Origin: Endobacterium cereale
GTDB taxonomy: Bacteria > Pseudomonadota > Alphaproteobacteria > Rhizobiales > Rhizobiaceae
Length of the DNA stretch: 64,000 bases
Assembly: GCF_009617585.1 (NCBI RefSeq)
Contig: NZ_WIXI01000022.1
Coordinates: 488,176-552,175 of the forward strand
Direction: 5' to 3'
In this document: positions 8,091 through 16,769 of the stretch, piece by piece
Layout: every line of letters begins with the position of its first letter
How positions within the stretch are numbered: the stretch's first letter is position 1
Translations under genes and position numbers: made by a program
Notes under the pieces: model-generated
What the model was told of the DNA's origin: nothing
Databases searched by the model: none
The model's input: only the letters and a program-made list of their open reading frames with translations

Positions 8091-9857
8091 ATGCTGCCCC
8101 CTGTTCCCGCCACACCCGTCGCCCATGCCATGCAGGCGAACCAGCGTCAGGCATCCACCCAGCAGGTGGAGCAGGGAGTTGCCGTGCCGGGGAATGCGAC
8201 ACAGGTTACGGCAAGCCCGGTCGTGGGCGGAACTCAATCCAGCATGGAATTGCTCGACCTCTCTGGTCAGGTGCGGCTGGCGCAGAGTCTTTCTGTCTTT
8301 GCCGAAACGCTTGGCGGCCTCCTGAAACTGCCGCGCCGTGAAGGTGAAGCTCTTGCCGATTACAGCAAGCGGTTGGCGGCAGCCATCAATGCGTTGAGCG
8401 CGACCGAGCGCGCGCGCCTGCAAACACAGTTGAACCAGATCATGCAGGGCGCGACGCTACGCCTGCTGGCGGATCTGCTGAAAGACCCGTCCGGGCCTGC
8501 GGCAGCGCGCTTGGCCGTGCAGATCGAAATTGCCCAATATCAGGAACAGTATCAGGGACGCGACCTCGCTGCGCGCCACGCGGTCAATTCCTATCGGCAA
8601 AATAACGGCAACGACCTTCCCGCCAATGGCAATGGCAATGGCAATGGCAACAGGAACACGGCGGTCGTGCCAAATGGTGTCGGCACCAAAACCCTTCACA
8701 GCAAAGCTGATGCAACGACCGCGACGCCGAACATTGCCGGCGGAGCCTTGCCGAATGGGGCGACGGAGACTGACGCGTTGCTCGCAAAGGCTGCCACATT
8801 TTCCGAGACCAAGGCGACGCCTGCTGTCGCCAAACCGGTGGCCGAATCCGCCACCTCAGCATCCGGGCAGGCAGGACGATCACGCGAAAATGCCATCAGC
8901 CATCTCGCACCCGAGACCAAAATTGACACTGATGGCGACGCCGCGCAGGCCAACCGGCCGGTTGCAGACAGTCATCCTTCTGTCGAGGGAAAAACAGCGC
9001 CCGCAATCGCATCTGAGGCACGCCAACAGACGGCACGCGGCGAGAGCGCGCTCTTTGCCACGGCGCGTGGCACAGAAACGCCCACAACCAACAAGCCCGA
9101 ACCGAAAGCGCCAACCATCTATGATGCAGCCGCATTGGTCCGCCTGGCGCATGGTGAGAGCAACAAGCCGGTGGCCACGATTGCCAGGGCAATTTTCGAC
9201 GGGTTTCAGGCCGACTGGATTGCCGACCTCCTGACGGGTGAAACTGACGCGAAAAATGCGCGACAGGTTTTGCCGGCACAGGGCGGCCAGATGCCCCTCG
9301 CTGCGAATAGCGAAGAGATCGACACGCCGAAGGATGCCGCATTACCCGCCAACAGGCAGGTGCCCACTTCCGTGCAGGCTGACGAGAATGCGCCCGAACC
9401 TGTCATCGGCCCGCTGCCGCAGACTGCCAATCCTCTATCGGCAACGGCAATGATCGCGGCACAGCCCGATACCGCCTTCGAAAAGGCGCTGCTCGGCATG
9501 ACATTTTTGCCTCGAGAAGTGCCGGGGCATCCGCTCGTTCCGCAAGACGGCACGCCGGAATTCGATGACGAGCAAAATCACGAGGTCAGGCGCAAATCAG
9601 CCGTGGGCGATGACGAACAGCCATCGCGGCGCGAGCATCAGGGCTTTCACCAGCCTTCGGGTGGTGATGAACAGCCGACGGATGGCGATGAGCAACCGGC
9701 TGAGCTCATACTGCCCGGCGACGAGATGGAGCATCCGGACACCCCTGACAGTATGCCGACCACTTCGGGCCTGAAACAAGCGCCGCGCCAACATCTGTCG
9801 GATCATCCGTCAGCAAGCGCCGAAGATCTTTATCGCCGGCTGGCATCACTGGAATAA
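8091..9857 (+). CDS. Unknown low-complexity protein, 588 aa
   Basis: Not recognised. Residues about 50-165 are orderly and helical (LSVFAETLGGLLKLPRREGE, then a stretch rich in Ala/Leu/Arg), while the rest is Ala/Thr/Pro/Gln-rich and probably unstructured. NGNGNGNGN around residue 180 comes from a hexanucleotide repeat. The C-terminal 100 residues are acidic with repeated GDDEQP/GDEQP units. No signal peptide or membrane segment is seen. The layout recalls flagellar hook-length (FliK-like) or secreted adaptor proteins, but no diagnostic motif supports either. The start is uncertain: ATG 8091 has no strong SD and ATG 8130 is also possible. Confidence 0.6.
   Translation: MLPPVPATPVAHAMQANQRQASTQQVEQGVAVPGNATQVTASPVVGGTQSSMELLDLSGQVRLAQSLSVFAETLGGLLKLPRREGEALADYSKRLAAAINALSATERARLQTQLNQIMQGATLRLLADLLKDPSGPAAARLAVQIEIAQYQEQYQGRDLAARHAVNSYRQNNGNDLPANGNGNGNGNRNTAVVPNGVGTKTLHSKADATTATPNIAGGALPNGATETDALLAKAATFSETKATPAVAKPVAESATSASGQAGRSRENAISHLAPETKIDTDGDAAQANRPVADSHPSVEGKTAPAIASEARQQTARGESALFATARGTETPTTNKPEPKAPTIYDAAALVRLAHGESNKPVATIARAIFDGFQADWIADLLTGETDAKNARQVLPAQGGQMPLAANSEEIDTPKDAALPANRQVPTSVQADENAPEPVIGPLPQTANPLSATAMIAAQPDTAFEKALLGMTFLPREVPGHPLVPQDGTPEFDDEQNHEVRRKSAVGDDEQPSRREHQGFHQPSGGDEQPTDGDEQPAELILPGDEMEHPDTPDSMPTTSGLKQAPRQHLSDHPSASAEDLYRRLASLE
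8625..8648 (+). repeat. Hexanucleotide tandem repeat (AATGGC)x4
   Basis: Four perfect copies inside the 588-aa gene, encoding NGNGNGNG. Six-base units change length without breaking the frame. Confidence 0.8.
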
Positions 9858-9884
9858 TCTGAAATCGCATGATGATTAAGAAAA

Positions 9885-9912
9885 AGGCCGCCGGATCTTC
9901 ATCCGGCGGCCT
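9885..9912 (-). terminator. Strong terminator of rpsA (likely bidirectional)
   Basis: Perfect 12-bp stem AGGCCGCCGGAT / ATCCGGCGGCCT with a CTTC loop. Read from rpsA it is followed by TTTTTCTTAATC; read from the 588-aa gene by CTTCATTTC. It sits between the two convergent genes. Confidence 0.8.
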
Positions 9913-9940
9913 CTTCATTTCAAAAGATCGAAGCTAGCGA

Positions 9941-11644
9941 TTATTCGCCGCCACGGTTCTTCAGGGCTGCGCCCAGGATGTCGCCGAGCGAAGCGCCCGA
10001 GTCGGACGAACCGAACTGAGCAACGGCTTCCTTCTCTTCTGCGATCTCGAGAGCCTTGATCGACAGCATGACCTTGCGGTCCTTCTTGGAGAAGTTGGTG
10101 ACGCGAGCGTCAAGAACCTGGCCAACCGAGAAGCGCTCCGGACGCTGGTCGTCGCGATCGCGAGCGAGGTCAGCGCGGCGGATGAACGAGGTGATGTCTT
10201 CGTGTTCAACGAGCTTCACTTCGATGCCACCGTCGTTAACGGCGATAATTTCGCACGAAACAACAGCGTTCTTGCGCAGTTCGCCGGAAGCGGCAGCGTC
10301 GCCAACAGCGTCCTTGCCGAGCTGCTTGATGCCGAGCGAGATGCGTTCCTTCTCGACGTCAACGTCCAGAACAACAGCCTTGACGATGTCACCCTTGTTG
10401 AACTCTTCGATGACCTGCTCGCCCGGACGGTTCCAGTCGAGATCCGACAGGTGAACCATGCCGTCAACGTCGCCTTCGAGGCCGATGAACAGGCCGAATT
10501 CGGTCTTGTTCTTGACTTCGCCTTCGACTTCAGTGCCGGCCGGGTGGCTGAAGGCAAATGCCTGCCACGGGTTCTCGAGGGTCTGCTTGAGACCGAGCGA
10601 GATACGGCGCTTGGACGGATCGACTTCGAGAACGACGACGTCGACGTCCTGCGTGGTCGAAAGGATCTTGCCGGGATGAACGTTCTTCTTCGTCCAGGAC
10701 ATTTCGGAGATGTGGATCAGGCCTTCGATGCCCGGCTCCAGCTCTACGAATGCACCGTAATCGGTGATGTTCGTGACGGTACCGGAGATCTTCTTGCCGA
10801 CCGGGTACTTGGCCGAGATGCCATCCCACGGATCCGACTCGAGCTGCTTCATGCCGAGCGAAATGCGATGGGTTTCCTGGTTGATGCGGATGATCTGAAC
10901 CTTGACCTGCTGGCCAATGGACAGGATTTCCGACGGATGGTTCACACGGCGCCATGCCATGTCGGTGACGTGCAGCAGGCCGTCGATGCCGCCGAGGTCA
11001 ACGAACGCACCGTAATCGGTGATGTTCTTGACGACGCCGTCAACAACCTGGCCTTCTTCGAGGTTCTGAACGATTTCAGAACGCTGCTCGGCGCGGGACT
11101 CTTCGAGAACCGTACGGCGCGATACAACGATGTTGCCGCGACGCTTGTCCATCTTGAGGATTTCGAAGGGCTGCGGGTTGTGCATGAGCGGGGTGACGTC
11201 GCGGATCGGACGGATGTCGACCTGCGAACGCGGCAGGAAGGCAACGGCGCCGTCGAGATCGACGGTGAAACCACCCTTGACCTGGTTGAAGATAACGCCT
11301 TCGACACGCTCGCCAGCTTCGAACTTGACTTCGAGCTTGACCCAGCTTTCTTCGCGGCGAGCCTTTTCGCGCGACAGAACAGCTTCGCCGAGAGCGTTTT
11401 CGATGCGCTCAACGTAAACTTCAACTTCGTCGCCGACCTTCAGCGTGCCGTCTTTGCCCTTGGCGCCGAATTCCTTCAGCGCGATGCGGCCTTCGACCTT
11501 GAGGCCGACGTCGATGACGGCAACGTCTTTTTCAATCGCCGTGACGATACCCTTGGCTACATAGCCTTCGGCGAGATCGGTCTTGGCAAAGGATTCTTCC
11601 AGCAGGGCTGCGAAATCTTCGCGCGACGGGGTAGATACTGACAT
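9941..11644 (-). CDS. rpsA: 30S ribosomal protein S1
   Basis: 567 residues, ATG 11644 preceded by AGGAG at 7 nt. Six S1 RNA-binding repeats are visible at about 30-96, 112-178, 199-267, 284-352, 371-439 and 458-527; repeats 3-5 carry the typical ITDYGAFV / TEFGLFIGL strands. S1 binds mRNA leaders on the 30S subunit and is needed for initiation on most mRNAs. Length and layout match alphaproteobacterial S1. It follows cmk on the same strand, the usual arrangement, and ends at a strong hairpin. Confidence 0.97.
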   Translation of the reverse strand: MSVSTPSREDFAALLEESFAKTDLAEGYVAKGIVTAIEKDVAVIDVGLKVEGRIALKEFGAKGKDGTLKVGDEVEVYVERIENALGEAVLSREKARREESWVKLEVKFEAGERVEGVIFNQVKGGFTVDLDGAVAFLPRSQVDIRPIRDVTPLMHNPQPFEILKMDKRRGNIVVSRRTVLEESRAEQRSEIVQNLEEGQVVDGVVKNITDYGAFVDLGGIDGLLHVTDMAWRRVNHPSEILSIGQQVKVQIIRINQETHRISLGMKQLESDPWDGISAKYPVGKKISGTVTNITDYGAFVELEPGIEGLIHISEMSWTKKNVHPGKILSTTQDVDVVVLEVDPSKRRISLGLKQTLENPWQAFAFSHPAGTEVEGEVKNKTEFGLFIGLEGDVDGMVHLSDLDWNRPGEQVIEEFNKGDIVKAVVLDVDVEKERISLGIKQLGKDAVGDAAASGELRKNAVVSCEIIAVNDGGIEVKLVEHEDITSFIRRADLARDRDDQRPERFSVGQVLDARVTNFSKKDRKVMLSIKALEIAEEKEAVAQFGSSDSGASLGDILGAALKNRGGE

Positions 11645-11793
11645 GAAATCTCCTGGGCGTGCCCATTGGACACTGGCGCCGGGGGTTCGAGTTAAAAATA
11701 CCCGAAGTTCAAGTCCGCTTCCTCAAAGGAAGCAATCCGGCGCGGGGACTAGACTTTCGGGGCATGCCGGCTGCCGGGCGAACCGGCGAGCCA

Positions 11794-12432
11794 TCAATTT
11801 CGGTTCAGGGCAGCGTCGACAATGCGTTTTGCTGCCTGAAACGCGGCCTCTATACCCATTTCCGAGGTATCTAGCAAGACCGCATCATCCGCCGGTTTCA
11901 AAGGGCTGTCGACGCGGTTCATGTCGCGATCGTCGCGCGTCTTCACATCCGCGACGATTGCATCGTAGTCGGCCGCCTGTCCCGAGGCGACGATCTCGTC
12001 ATAGCGGCGGCGCGCACGCACTTCCGGCGAGGCGGTGACATAGAGCTTTACCGCAGCATCCGGGCAGACCACGGTGCCGATATCGCGGCCATCAAGCACG
12101 GTGCCCGGTGTCTTCCTCGAAAAGGCGCGCTGCGCTTCCACCAGCGCACGGCGCACGGAAGGCATGACAGCGATTTTCGAAGCGGCCTCGCCGATCTCGT
12201 GTTTTGCCAGCACGGCACGATCCAGCCCGGCAAGATCGACCTCGAGCGCCATCTTTTCAGCCACCGCCTCGTCATCGAAGGGCAGGCCGGCATCCAGCAG
12301 TGCCTTGGCTGTGGCACGGTAGGTCAGCCCGGTATCCAGATGATAAAAGCCATAGGTTTCGGCCAGACGGCGCGACAGTGTGCCCTTCCCGGCGGCGGCT
12401 GGTCCGTCGATGGCGATCGTAATGTGTTTCAA
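11794..12432 (-). CDS. cmk: Cytidylate kinase
   Basis: 213 residues if begun at TTG 12432, just before [17 protein letters not shown]; the frame is open further upstream, but the extra ~50 residues (Cys/Arg/His-rich) do not look like protein of the family. Walker [10 protein letters not shown] (10-18), the DGRDIGT motif and the R-rich lid segment [10 protein letters not shown] are present. Phosphorylates CMP/dCMP with ATP. rpsA lies downstream as expected. The TTG start has no good SD, and aroA, normally the gene upstream, is missing here. Confidence 0.9.
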   Translation of the reverse strand: MKHITIAIDGPAAAGKGTLSRRLAETYGFYHLDTGLTYRATAKALLDAGLPFDDEAVAEKMALEVDLAGLDRAVLAKHEIGEAASKIAVMPSVRRALVEAQRAFSRKTPGTVLDGRDIGTVVCPDAAVKLYVTASPEVRARRRYDEIVASGQAADYDAIVADVKTRDDRDMNRVDSPLKPADDAVLLDTSEMGIEAAFQAAKRIVDAALNRN

Positions 12433-12501
12433 GAGGACACCCCGCTGGTCCGGCTGCAAACCATATTTTCTGCACCTACATAGGCGGCGGCATACATGTG
12501 A

Positions 12502-12543
12502 TGCAACATGTTGCAGATAGGTCCATTCTGCCGCATGTTGCGG
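12502..12543. promoter_or_regulatory. Paired palindromes upstream of cmk
   Basis: TGCAACATGTTGCA (12502-12515) is a perfect 14-bp palindrome; CCGCATGTTGCGG (12531-12543) is a near-palindrome. Both contain CATGTTGC, 27 bp apart. They lie 70-110 bp upstream of the proposed cmk start and could be an operator. No regulator is assigned. Confidence 0.35.
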
Positions 12544-12692
12544 AATGGCGGGATTTTGCCGGGTCAAATTGCCTTTGACATGCAAAAGGACAACGACTAA
12601 GGGGACCGGCTAGCATTTTCACTTGAATATGACGACCGCAACAATGCGGCATTGCCGATACCATTCGGCCCATTCTCACGAGGCTTTCGACA

Positions 12693-13079
12693 GTGGCAAA
12701 AGCGGAACTTGGTACCAAACGTGTAGACCCGGATACGGGCAAGAAATTCTACGACCTCAACCGTGACCCGGTCGTGTCGCCTTATAGCGGCAAATCCTGG
12801 CCACTTTCCTTCTTTGAGGAAAACTCGGCAGCCGCCATCATGGAACAGGCCGAGGAAGAGGACGTTCAGGAAGTCGATTCCGAAAACAACGAAGTTGAAG
12901 TCGCGTCGCATGACGATAACGATGACGGCGCAAGCAACGACGACATCCCTGATGATCTGGGCGATGACGACGTAGAGCTTGACGGCGACGATGACGACAC
13001 CTTCCTCGAAACCGAAGAAGACGATGACGACGACATGTCCGACATCATCGGCGTCGGCGGTGACGACGAAGAAGGCTGA
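12693..13079 (+). CDS. TIGR02300-family small acidic protein
   Basis: 128 residues, GTG start at 12693. The N-terminal half holds the conserved GTKRVDPDTGKKFYDLNRDP core followed by SPYSGKSWP, diagnostic of TIGR02300, a family common in alphaproteobacteria next to the aroA-cmk-rpsA region. The C-terminal half (from about residue 52) is almost only Asp/Glu with runs such as DGDDDDTF and EEDDDDD. Function unknown; the sequence suggests a cytoplasmic protein with a basic binding partner or cation-binding tail. Confidence 0.8.
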   Translation: MAKAELGTKRVDPDTGKKFYDLNRDPVVSPYSGKSWPLSFFEENSAAAIMEQAEEEDVQEVDSENNEVEVASHDDNDDGASNDDIPDDLGDDDVELDGDDDDTFLETEEDDDDDMSDIIGVGGDDEEG

Positions 13080-13090
13080 TCTTCTTTTAA

Positions 13091-13131
13091 AATGCGGCCC
13101 GGACAAGATTTTTTCACCGGGTCGCATTTTT
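13091..13131 (+). terminator. Terminator after the TIGR02300 gene
   Basis: AATGCGGCCCGG / CCGGGTCGCATT stem (one mismatch), followed by TTTTTC. Starts 12 nt past the stop. Confidence 0.7.
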
Positions 13132-13232
13132 CGGCTTGCACTTCTCAGAAACAGGAAGTACTTAGCCGCCACTCCCGAAGCGAACTCGCTCACGGAGTTT
13201 CCCAGGACCGGAAAATACCGGACCACCCTGAT

Positions 13233-13308
<76 letters not shown>

Positions 13309-13361
13309 AATCTTCCCAGATATTTTTCGACCCATATAAGATCATCTAGCAGCCTTGTATG

Positions 13362-13766
13362 TCAGATCTTGAACACCTCTTCCCCGCAGAACACGATCAC
13401 GTAACCGCCCGACGATTCGGCTTTTGTTGCCCATGATTCGAGCTGGCTGCGATAGGGTTCGCTGCGCCACAATTCCGGGTGATCAGGATCGGCAAGAACG
13501 GTGATCTGCGGTCCCTGCTCGTAAATCATCATTTTCGAGATTTTCGGGTCCCATTCGGGCGGCAACGAATCATCCGTGCGCCAGAGACAGAGGAAATCAC
13601 GGCAGAGCGACGGGCGCTCGGCATAGATCGAACAGCCCTGCCCTTCGACGCAATGGCTGCACCAGGCGTTCGCCGGCTTGTCGAAATGATCGATATCGGG
13701 CAGCCGGCAACAGAGCGTGCAGGTACCGCAGGTTCGGCTTTCCGTATTTTCCATGATGGTGGACAT
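13362..13766 (-). CDS. YkgJ-type cysteine-cluster protein
   Basis: 134 residues if started at ATG 13766 (a second ATG at 13754 is possible; the longer frame would overlap nagA). Cys-rich: CGTCTLCCRLPD near the N terminus, then CSHCVEGQGCSIY and PSLCRDFLC. This is the YkgJ/UPF0153 arrangement thought to bind zinc or an Fe-S cluster. Enzymatic role unknown. It lies between tRNA-Ala and nagA, 40 bp after the nagA stop, so it could be transcribed with the nag operon. Confidence 0.75.
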   Translation of the reverse strand: MSTIMENTESRTCGTCTLCCRLPDIDHFDKPANAWCSHCVEGQGCSIYAERPSLCRDFLCLWRTDDSLPPEWDPKISKMMIYEQGPQITVLADPDHPELWRSEPYRSQLESWATKAESSGGYVIVFCGEEVFKI

Positions 13767-13806
13767 GCGCCTGCCAATAACACCGGCGAGCCCCATACAG
13801 AAGCGG

Positions 13807-14964
13807 CTATTGGCGATGCACGCAGGTGCCGCCAATGAAAGTGGCGCTCATCGACAGGTCGTTGTTCAGCACGACGAAATCCGCATCCATGCCAGCCCTC
13901 AAGGCGCCCTTGTGCGAAATGCCGACTGCTTCCGCCGGATAGACGCTTGCCATGCGTACCGCCTGCTCCAGCGGCAGGCCCAGCTTTTCATGCACGAAGC
14001 GAACTGATGACAGCATGTCGATATCGGCACCGGCGAGCGTGCCGTCGGCGAGCGTCAAACGGCCATCCTTGCGCAGGATTTCCCGACCATTGAGCGTGAA
14101 GCTGGTCACATCGGTGCCGATGGGCGACATGGCGTCGGTGACGATGAAAATACGGCCCTGCCCCTGTTTGGCGCGCAGGGCGACGGCCATGGATGGTGGA
14201 ACAACATGAATGCCGTCAACAATCAGGCCGCAATGCAGTGCGGTGCTTTCCAGCGCCGCGCCGACAAGGCCAGGTTCGCGATGGCCGAGCGGGCTCATGG
14301 CATTGAACAGGTGTGTGACCATACGCGCGCCGGCCCTTTCGTAGCGGCCAGCCGTCTCGAAGCTCGATTCGGTATGACCGAGACTGACGATGATGCCTGC
14401 ATTCGCCAACTGGCCAACCTGCGCTTCGGTGACGTTTTCCGGGGCAACTGTTGTCAGGAGAACATCGAGATCCTTTACCGAAGACAGAAGCAGATCGAGA
14501 TCAGCCTCTTCCATCGGACGAATCAATGAAGGGTCGTGCGCACCCTTGCGCGCGACAGAAAGATGCGGCCCCTCAAGATGCAGACCCAGAAAACCGGCAA
14601 TACCTTGCTGTTTCGCCTGCCTACCGGCCTTGATGGTGGCGCGGGTGATTTCCGGCGTATCGGTAATCAGTGTCGGCAACAGCGCCGTCGTGCCGAAACG
14701 GGCATGGGCGGCGCAGATACGGGAAATGCCTTCGACGGTCGGCTCGTCATTGAGCATGACGCCACCGCCGCCATTGACCTGCAGGTCGATGAAGCCAGGC
14801 AGAAGGATGCCGCCGTCGAGCGTTACTATCTCGATGCCTTCGGAAAGCGTTGAAAGCTCAGTGATGGTTTCCACCTTGCCGCCGGTTACGACGAGCACCG
14901 ATTCATCATGCCACATCTCGCCATCGAAAATGCGGGCGCCCAGATAGGCCTTTCGGTTGGTCAT
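13807..14964 (-). CDS. nagA: N-acetylglucosamine-6-phosphate deacetylase
   Basis: 385 residues. Amidohydrolase TIM barrel with PGFIDLQVNG (56-65), metal ligand Glu in HLEGPHL (129-135), His in SLGHTES (His197), His in THLFNAM (His218) and the catalytic Asp in VTDAMSP (Asp277). Removes acetate from GlcNAc-6-P to give GlcN-6-P. Its start overlaps the SIS gene by 4 bp (ATGA), so the two are translationally coupled: deacetylation followed by deamination/isomerisation to fructose-6-P. Last gene of the kinase-GntR-SIS-nagA arm. Confidence 0.93.
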   Translation of the reverse strand: MTNRKAYLGARIFDGEMWHDESVLVVTGGKVETITELSTLSEGIEIVTLDGGILLPGFIDLQVNGGGGVMLNDEPTVEGISRICAAHARFGTTALLPTLITDTPEITRATIKAGRQAKQQGIAGFLGLHLEGPHLSVARKGAHDPSLIRPMEEADLDLLLSSVKDLDVLLTTVAPENVTEAQVGQLANAGIIVSLGHTESSFETAGRYERAGARMVTHLFNAMSPLGHREPGLVGAALESTALHCGLIVDGIHVVPPSMAVALRAKQGQGRIFIVTDAMSPIGTDVTSFTLNGREILRKDGRLTLADGTLAGADIDMLSSVRFVHEKLGLPLEQAVRMASVYPAEAVGISHKGALRAGMDADFVVLNNDLSMSATFIGGTCVHRQ

Positions 14965-15989
14965 CGTGTTTCCGTTACTTTCTTGAGCGCCACCGGCGCA
15001 TCCGGATTAAAACCGCGGCTGCGCGACCAGGATTCGACGAACCCGTAGAAGGGCAGAATCAGAGCCAGCGCATCGGTGAGCGGATGGCCCGTGGCCACGA
15101 AGGGCAGTTTTCGAGCGGACTTGACCTTTTCCGATGTCGCGAAGGCAAGCGCGCGCTTGCCGGCGAGGCTTTCGACGATCTCCACGACAGAGCTCTCCGC
15201 GGCATCACGCGCGGCAAAGGCCAGAAGCGGAAATTTGTCTTCCACCAGCGCCACCGGTCCATGCAGCACTTCGGCGGCCGAGTAGGCCTCGGCATGCATG
15301 TTGGAGGTTTCCTTGAATTTCAGAGCCGCTTCGCTGGCAATCGCCAGCGCCGGGCCACGACCGAGCATGTAGAGCGATTCGGCATCACCGAGTTCTGCGG
15401 CAAAATCATCCCATCGCAGGGTGACGGCCTTGCCAAAGACTTCAGGCAGGTTTTGCAGGGCGTTGCGCAGATCGGCGTCACCCGTCCATTCGGTCAGAAG
15501 AGCGAGGCCGGCAACGATGGAATTCACGAAGGATTTGGTGGCGGCGACAGCGAGTTCCGGTCCGGCCTGGATATCCAACGCATGATTGCATGCGGATGCA
15601 ATCGGCGACGGCAGTGTGTTGGTAAGCGCGATGGTGACGGCGCCGGAAGTAGTCGCAGCCTGCGCCATGGCGACGATATCGGGACTTTTGCCGGATTGCG
15701 AAATGGCGATGGCGGCACCGCCATCCAGCTTCAGTTTTGCGCCATAGATGGAGGCAAGCGAAGGACCGAGCGAAGCGACCGGGCGGCCGGCCGTCAATTC
15801 CACCGCATATTTGATGAAGGTGGCGGCGTGATCGGAAGAACCGCGGGCGATGGTGACGAGAAAGGCCGGATCCTTTTCACGCAGGGCAAGGCCAGCCGAT
15901 TTGAAATCAGCGGCAGAACGTTCCAGAAGACGCGCGACGGCTTCGGGGATCTCATCGATCTCGCGGCGCATATGGGTCTGAGTGGTCAT
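14961..15989 (-). CDS. Double-SIS-domain glucosamine-6-P deaminase/isomerase (GlmS-C/AgaS-like)
   Basis: 342 residues, two SIS domains (about 30-170 and 200-325) like the isomerase half of GlmS but without the glutaminase domain. Visible sugar-phosphate loops: ARGSSDHAATF, ISQSGKSPDIV and LGRGPALAIASEAALKFKE. In nag clusters such proteins replace NagB as GlcN-6-P deaminase (NagB-II); this is inference from context, since no classical nagB is present in the cluster. Sits between the GntR gene (15 bp gap) and nagA (4-bp overlap). Confidence 0.82.
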   Translation of the reverse strand: MTTQTHMRREIDEIPEAVARLLERSAADFKSAGLALREKDPAFLVTIARGSSDHAATFIKYAVELTAGRPVASLGPSLASIYGAKLKLDGGAAIAISQSGKSPDIVAMAQAATTSGAVTIALTNTLPSPIASACNHALDIQAGPELAVAATKSFVNSIVAGLALLTEWTGDADLRNALQNLPEVFGKAVTLRWDDFAAELGDAESLYMLGRGPALAIASEAALKFKETSNMHAEAYSAAEVLHGPVALVEDKFPLLAFAARDAAESSVVEIVESLAGKRALAFATSEKVKSARKLPFVATGHPLTDALALILPFYGFVESWSRSRGFNPDAPVALKKVTETR

Positions 15990-16004
15990 CGTGGTCTCCC
16001 GTTT

Positions 16005-16769
16005 TCAGCGGTCGCCAAGCGTCAGCTCGGCCACGAAATCATAGGCATCGCCCCGATAGAGGGAGCGCGTGAACTCCACCACCCGGCCGGAACCGAGATA
16101 GGAAATACGTTCGATCGACAGGCCGGCGGCACCGACCGACATCTGCAACAACCCGGCATCCGGGTTTTTCACGTTGCAGGCGGAGATGCGCTGGATGGCG
16201 CGCACCGGCCGCGTATTGGCCTTTTCCAGCTCGGCATAAAGCGAGGTGGTGACGCGGCCCGGATCGGGCAGGAATTCCGCCGACAAGCTGGCGCGCTCGA
16301 TGGCAAGCGGCATGTCGTTGGCAATGCGCAGGCGGCCTATACGGGCAACCAGCGTACCAGGTGCAAGGCCCAGCATGACACTTTCCTCCGGCGAGGGATG
16401 GTAAAGCCCGCGCTCCAGCCATTCCGAGCGGGTGACAAGGCCGCGCCGCGCCATGTCCTCTGTGAAGGACGTCAGATGCGAGAGCGGTTGCTCGACGCGC
16501 GAAACAGGCTTGACCACAAAGGTGCCGGAACCGTGGCGGCGCAGCAGCAGGCCATCCTTGACCAGATCATCCACCGCCTTGCGCACGGTGACGCGGCTGA
16601 CACTGGCGTAATCGGCAAGGTCACGTTCTGCGGGCAATGCTGCGCCATGGGCAAGGCGTCCGGAGCGGATGGCATCTTCCAGCGTCTGGCGCAGTTTCAG
16701 ATAAAGCGGGCCGGCGCTTGCCGCCTGAAAGCCGTCGAGCGGCAGAAGGGCGGAAAGCGCTTCGCTCAT
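16005..16769 (-). CDS. GntR-family (HutC/UTRA) regulator of amino-sugar genes
   Basis: 254 residues. N-terminal winged helix (about 20-90) with LPAERDLADYASVSRVTVRK and AVDDLVKDGLLLRRHGSGTF, then a UTRA effector domain (about 105-248). Same subfamily as NagR/DasR/YvoA, which sense GlcNAc-6-P or GlcN-6-P. The start overlaps the stop of the kinase by 4 bp. The natural targets are the two matching 19-bp sites in the divergent promoter region about 0.9 kb upstream. Confidence 0.88.
   Translation of the reverse strand: MSEALSALLPLDGFQAASAGPLYLKLRQTLEDAIRSGRLAHGAALPAERDLADYASVSRVTVRKAVDDLVKDGLLLRRHGSGTFVVKPVSRVEQPLSHLTSFTEDMARRGLVTRSEWLERGLYHPSPEESVMLGLAPGTLVARIGRLRIANDMPLAIERASLSAEFLPDPGRVTTSLYAELEKANTRPVRAIQRISACNVKNPDAGLLQMSVGAAGLSIERISYLGSGRVVEFTRSLYRGDAYDFVAELTLGDR

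Noticed and set aside
8621..8650. CRISPR-like or phase-variable repeat
   Set aside because: Only four 6-bp units in frame within one gene; no spacers and no frame change on slippage.
10202..11641. 479-codon plus-strand frame opposite rpsA
   Set aside because: Antisense shadow of ribosomal protein S1.
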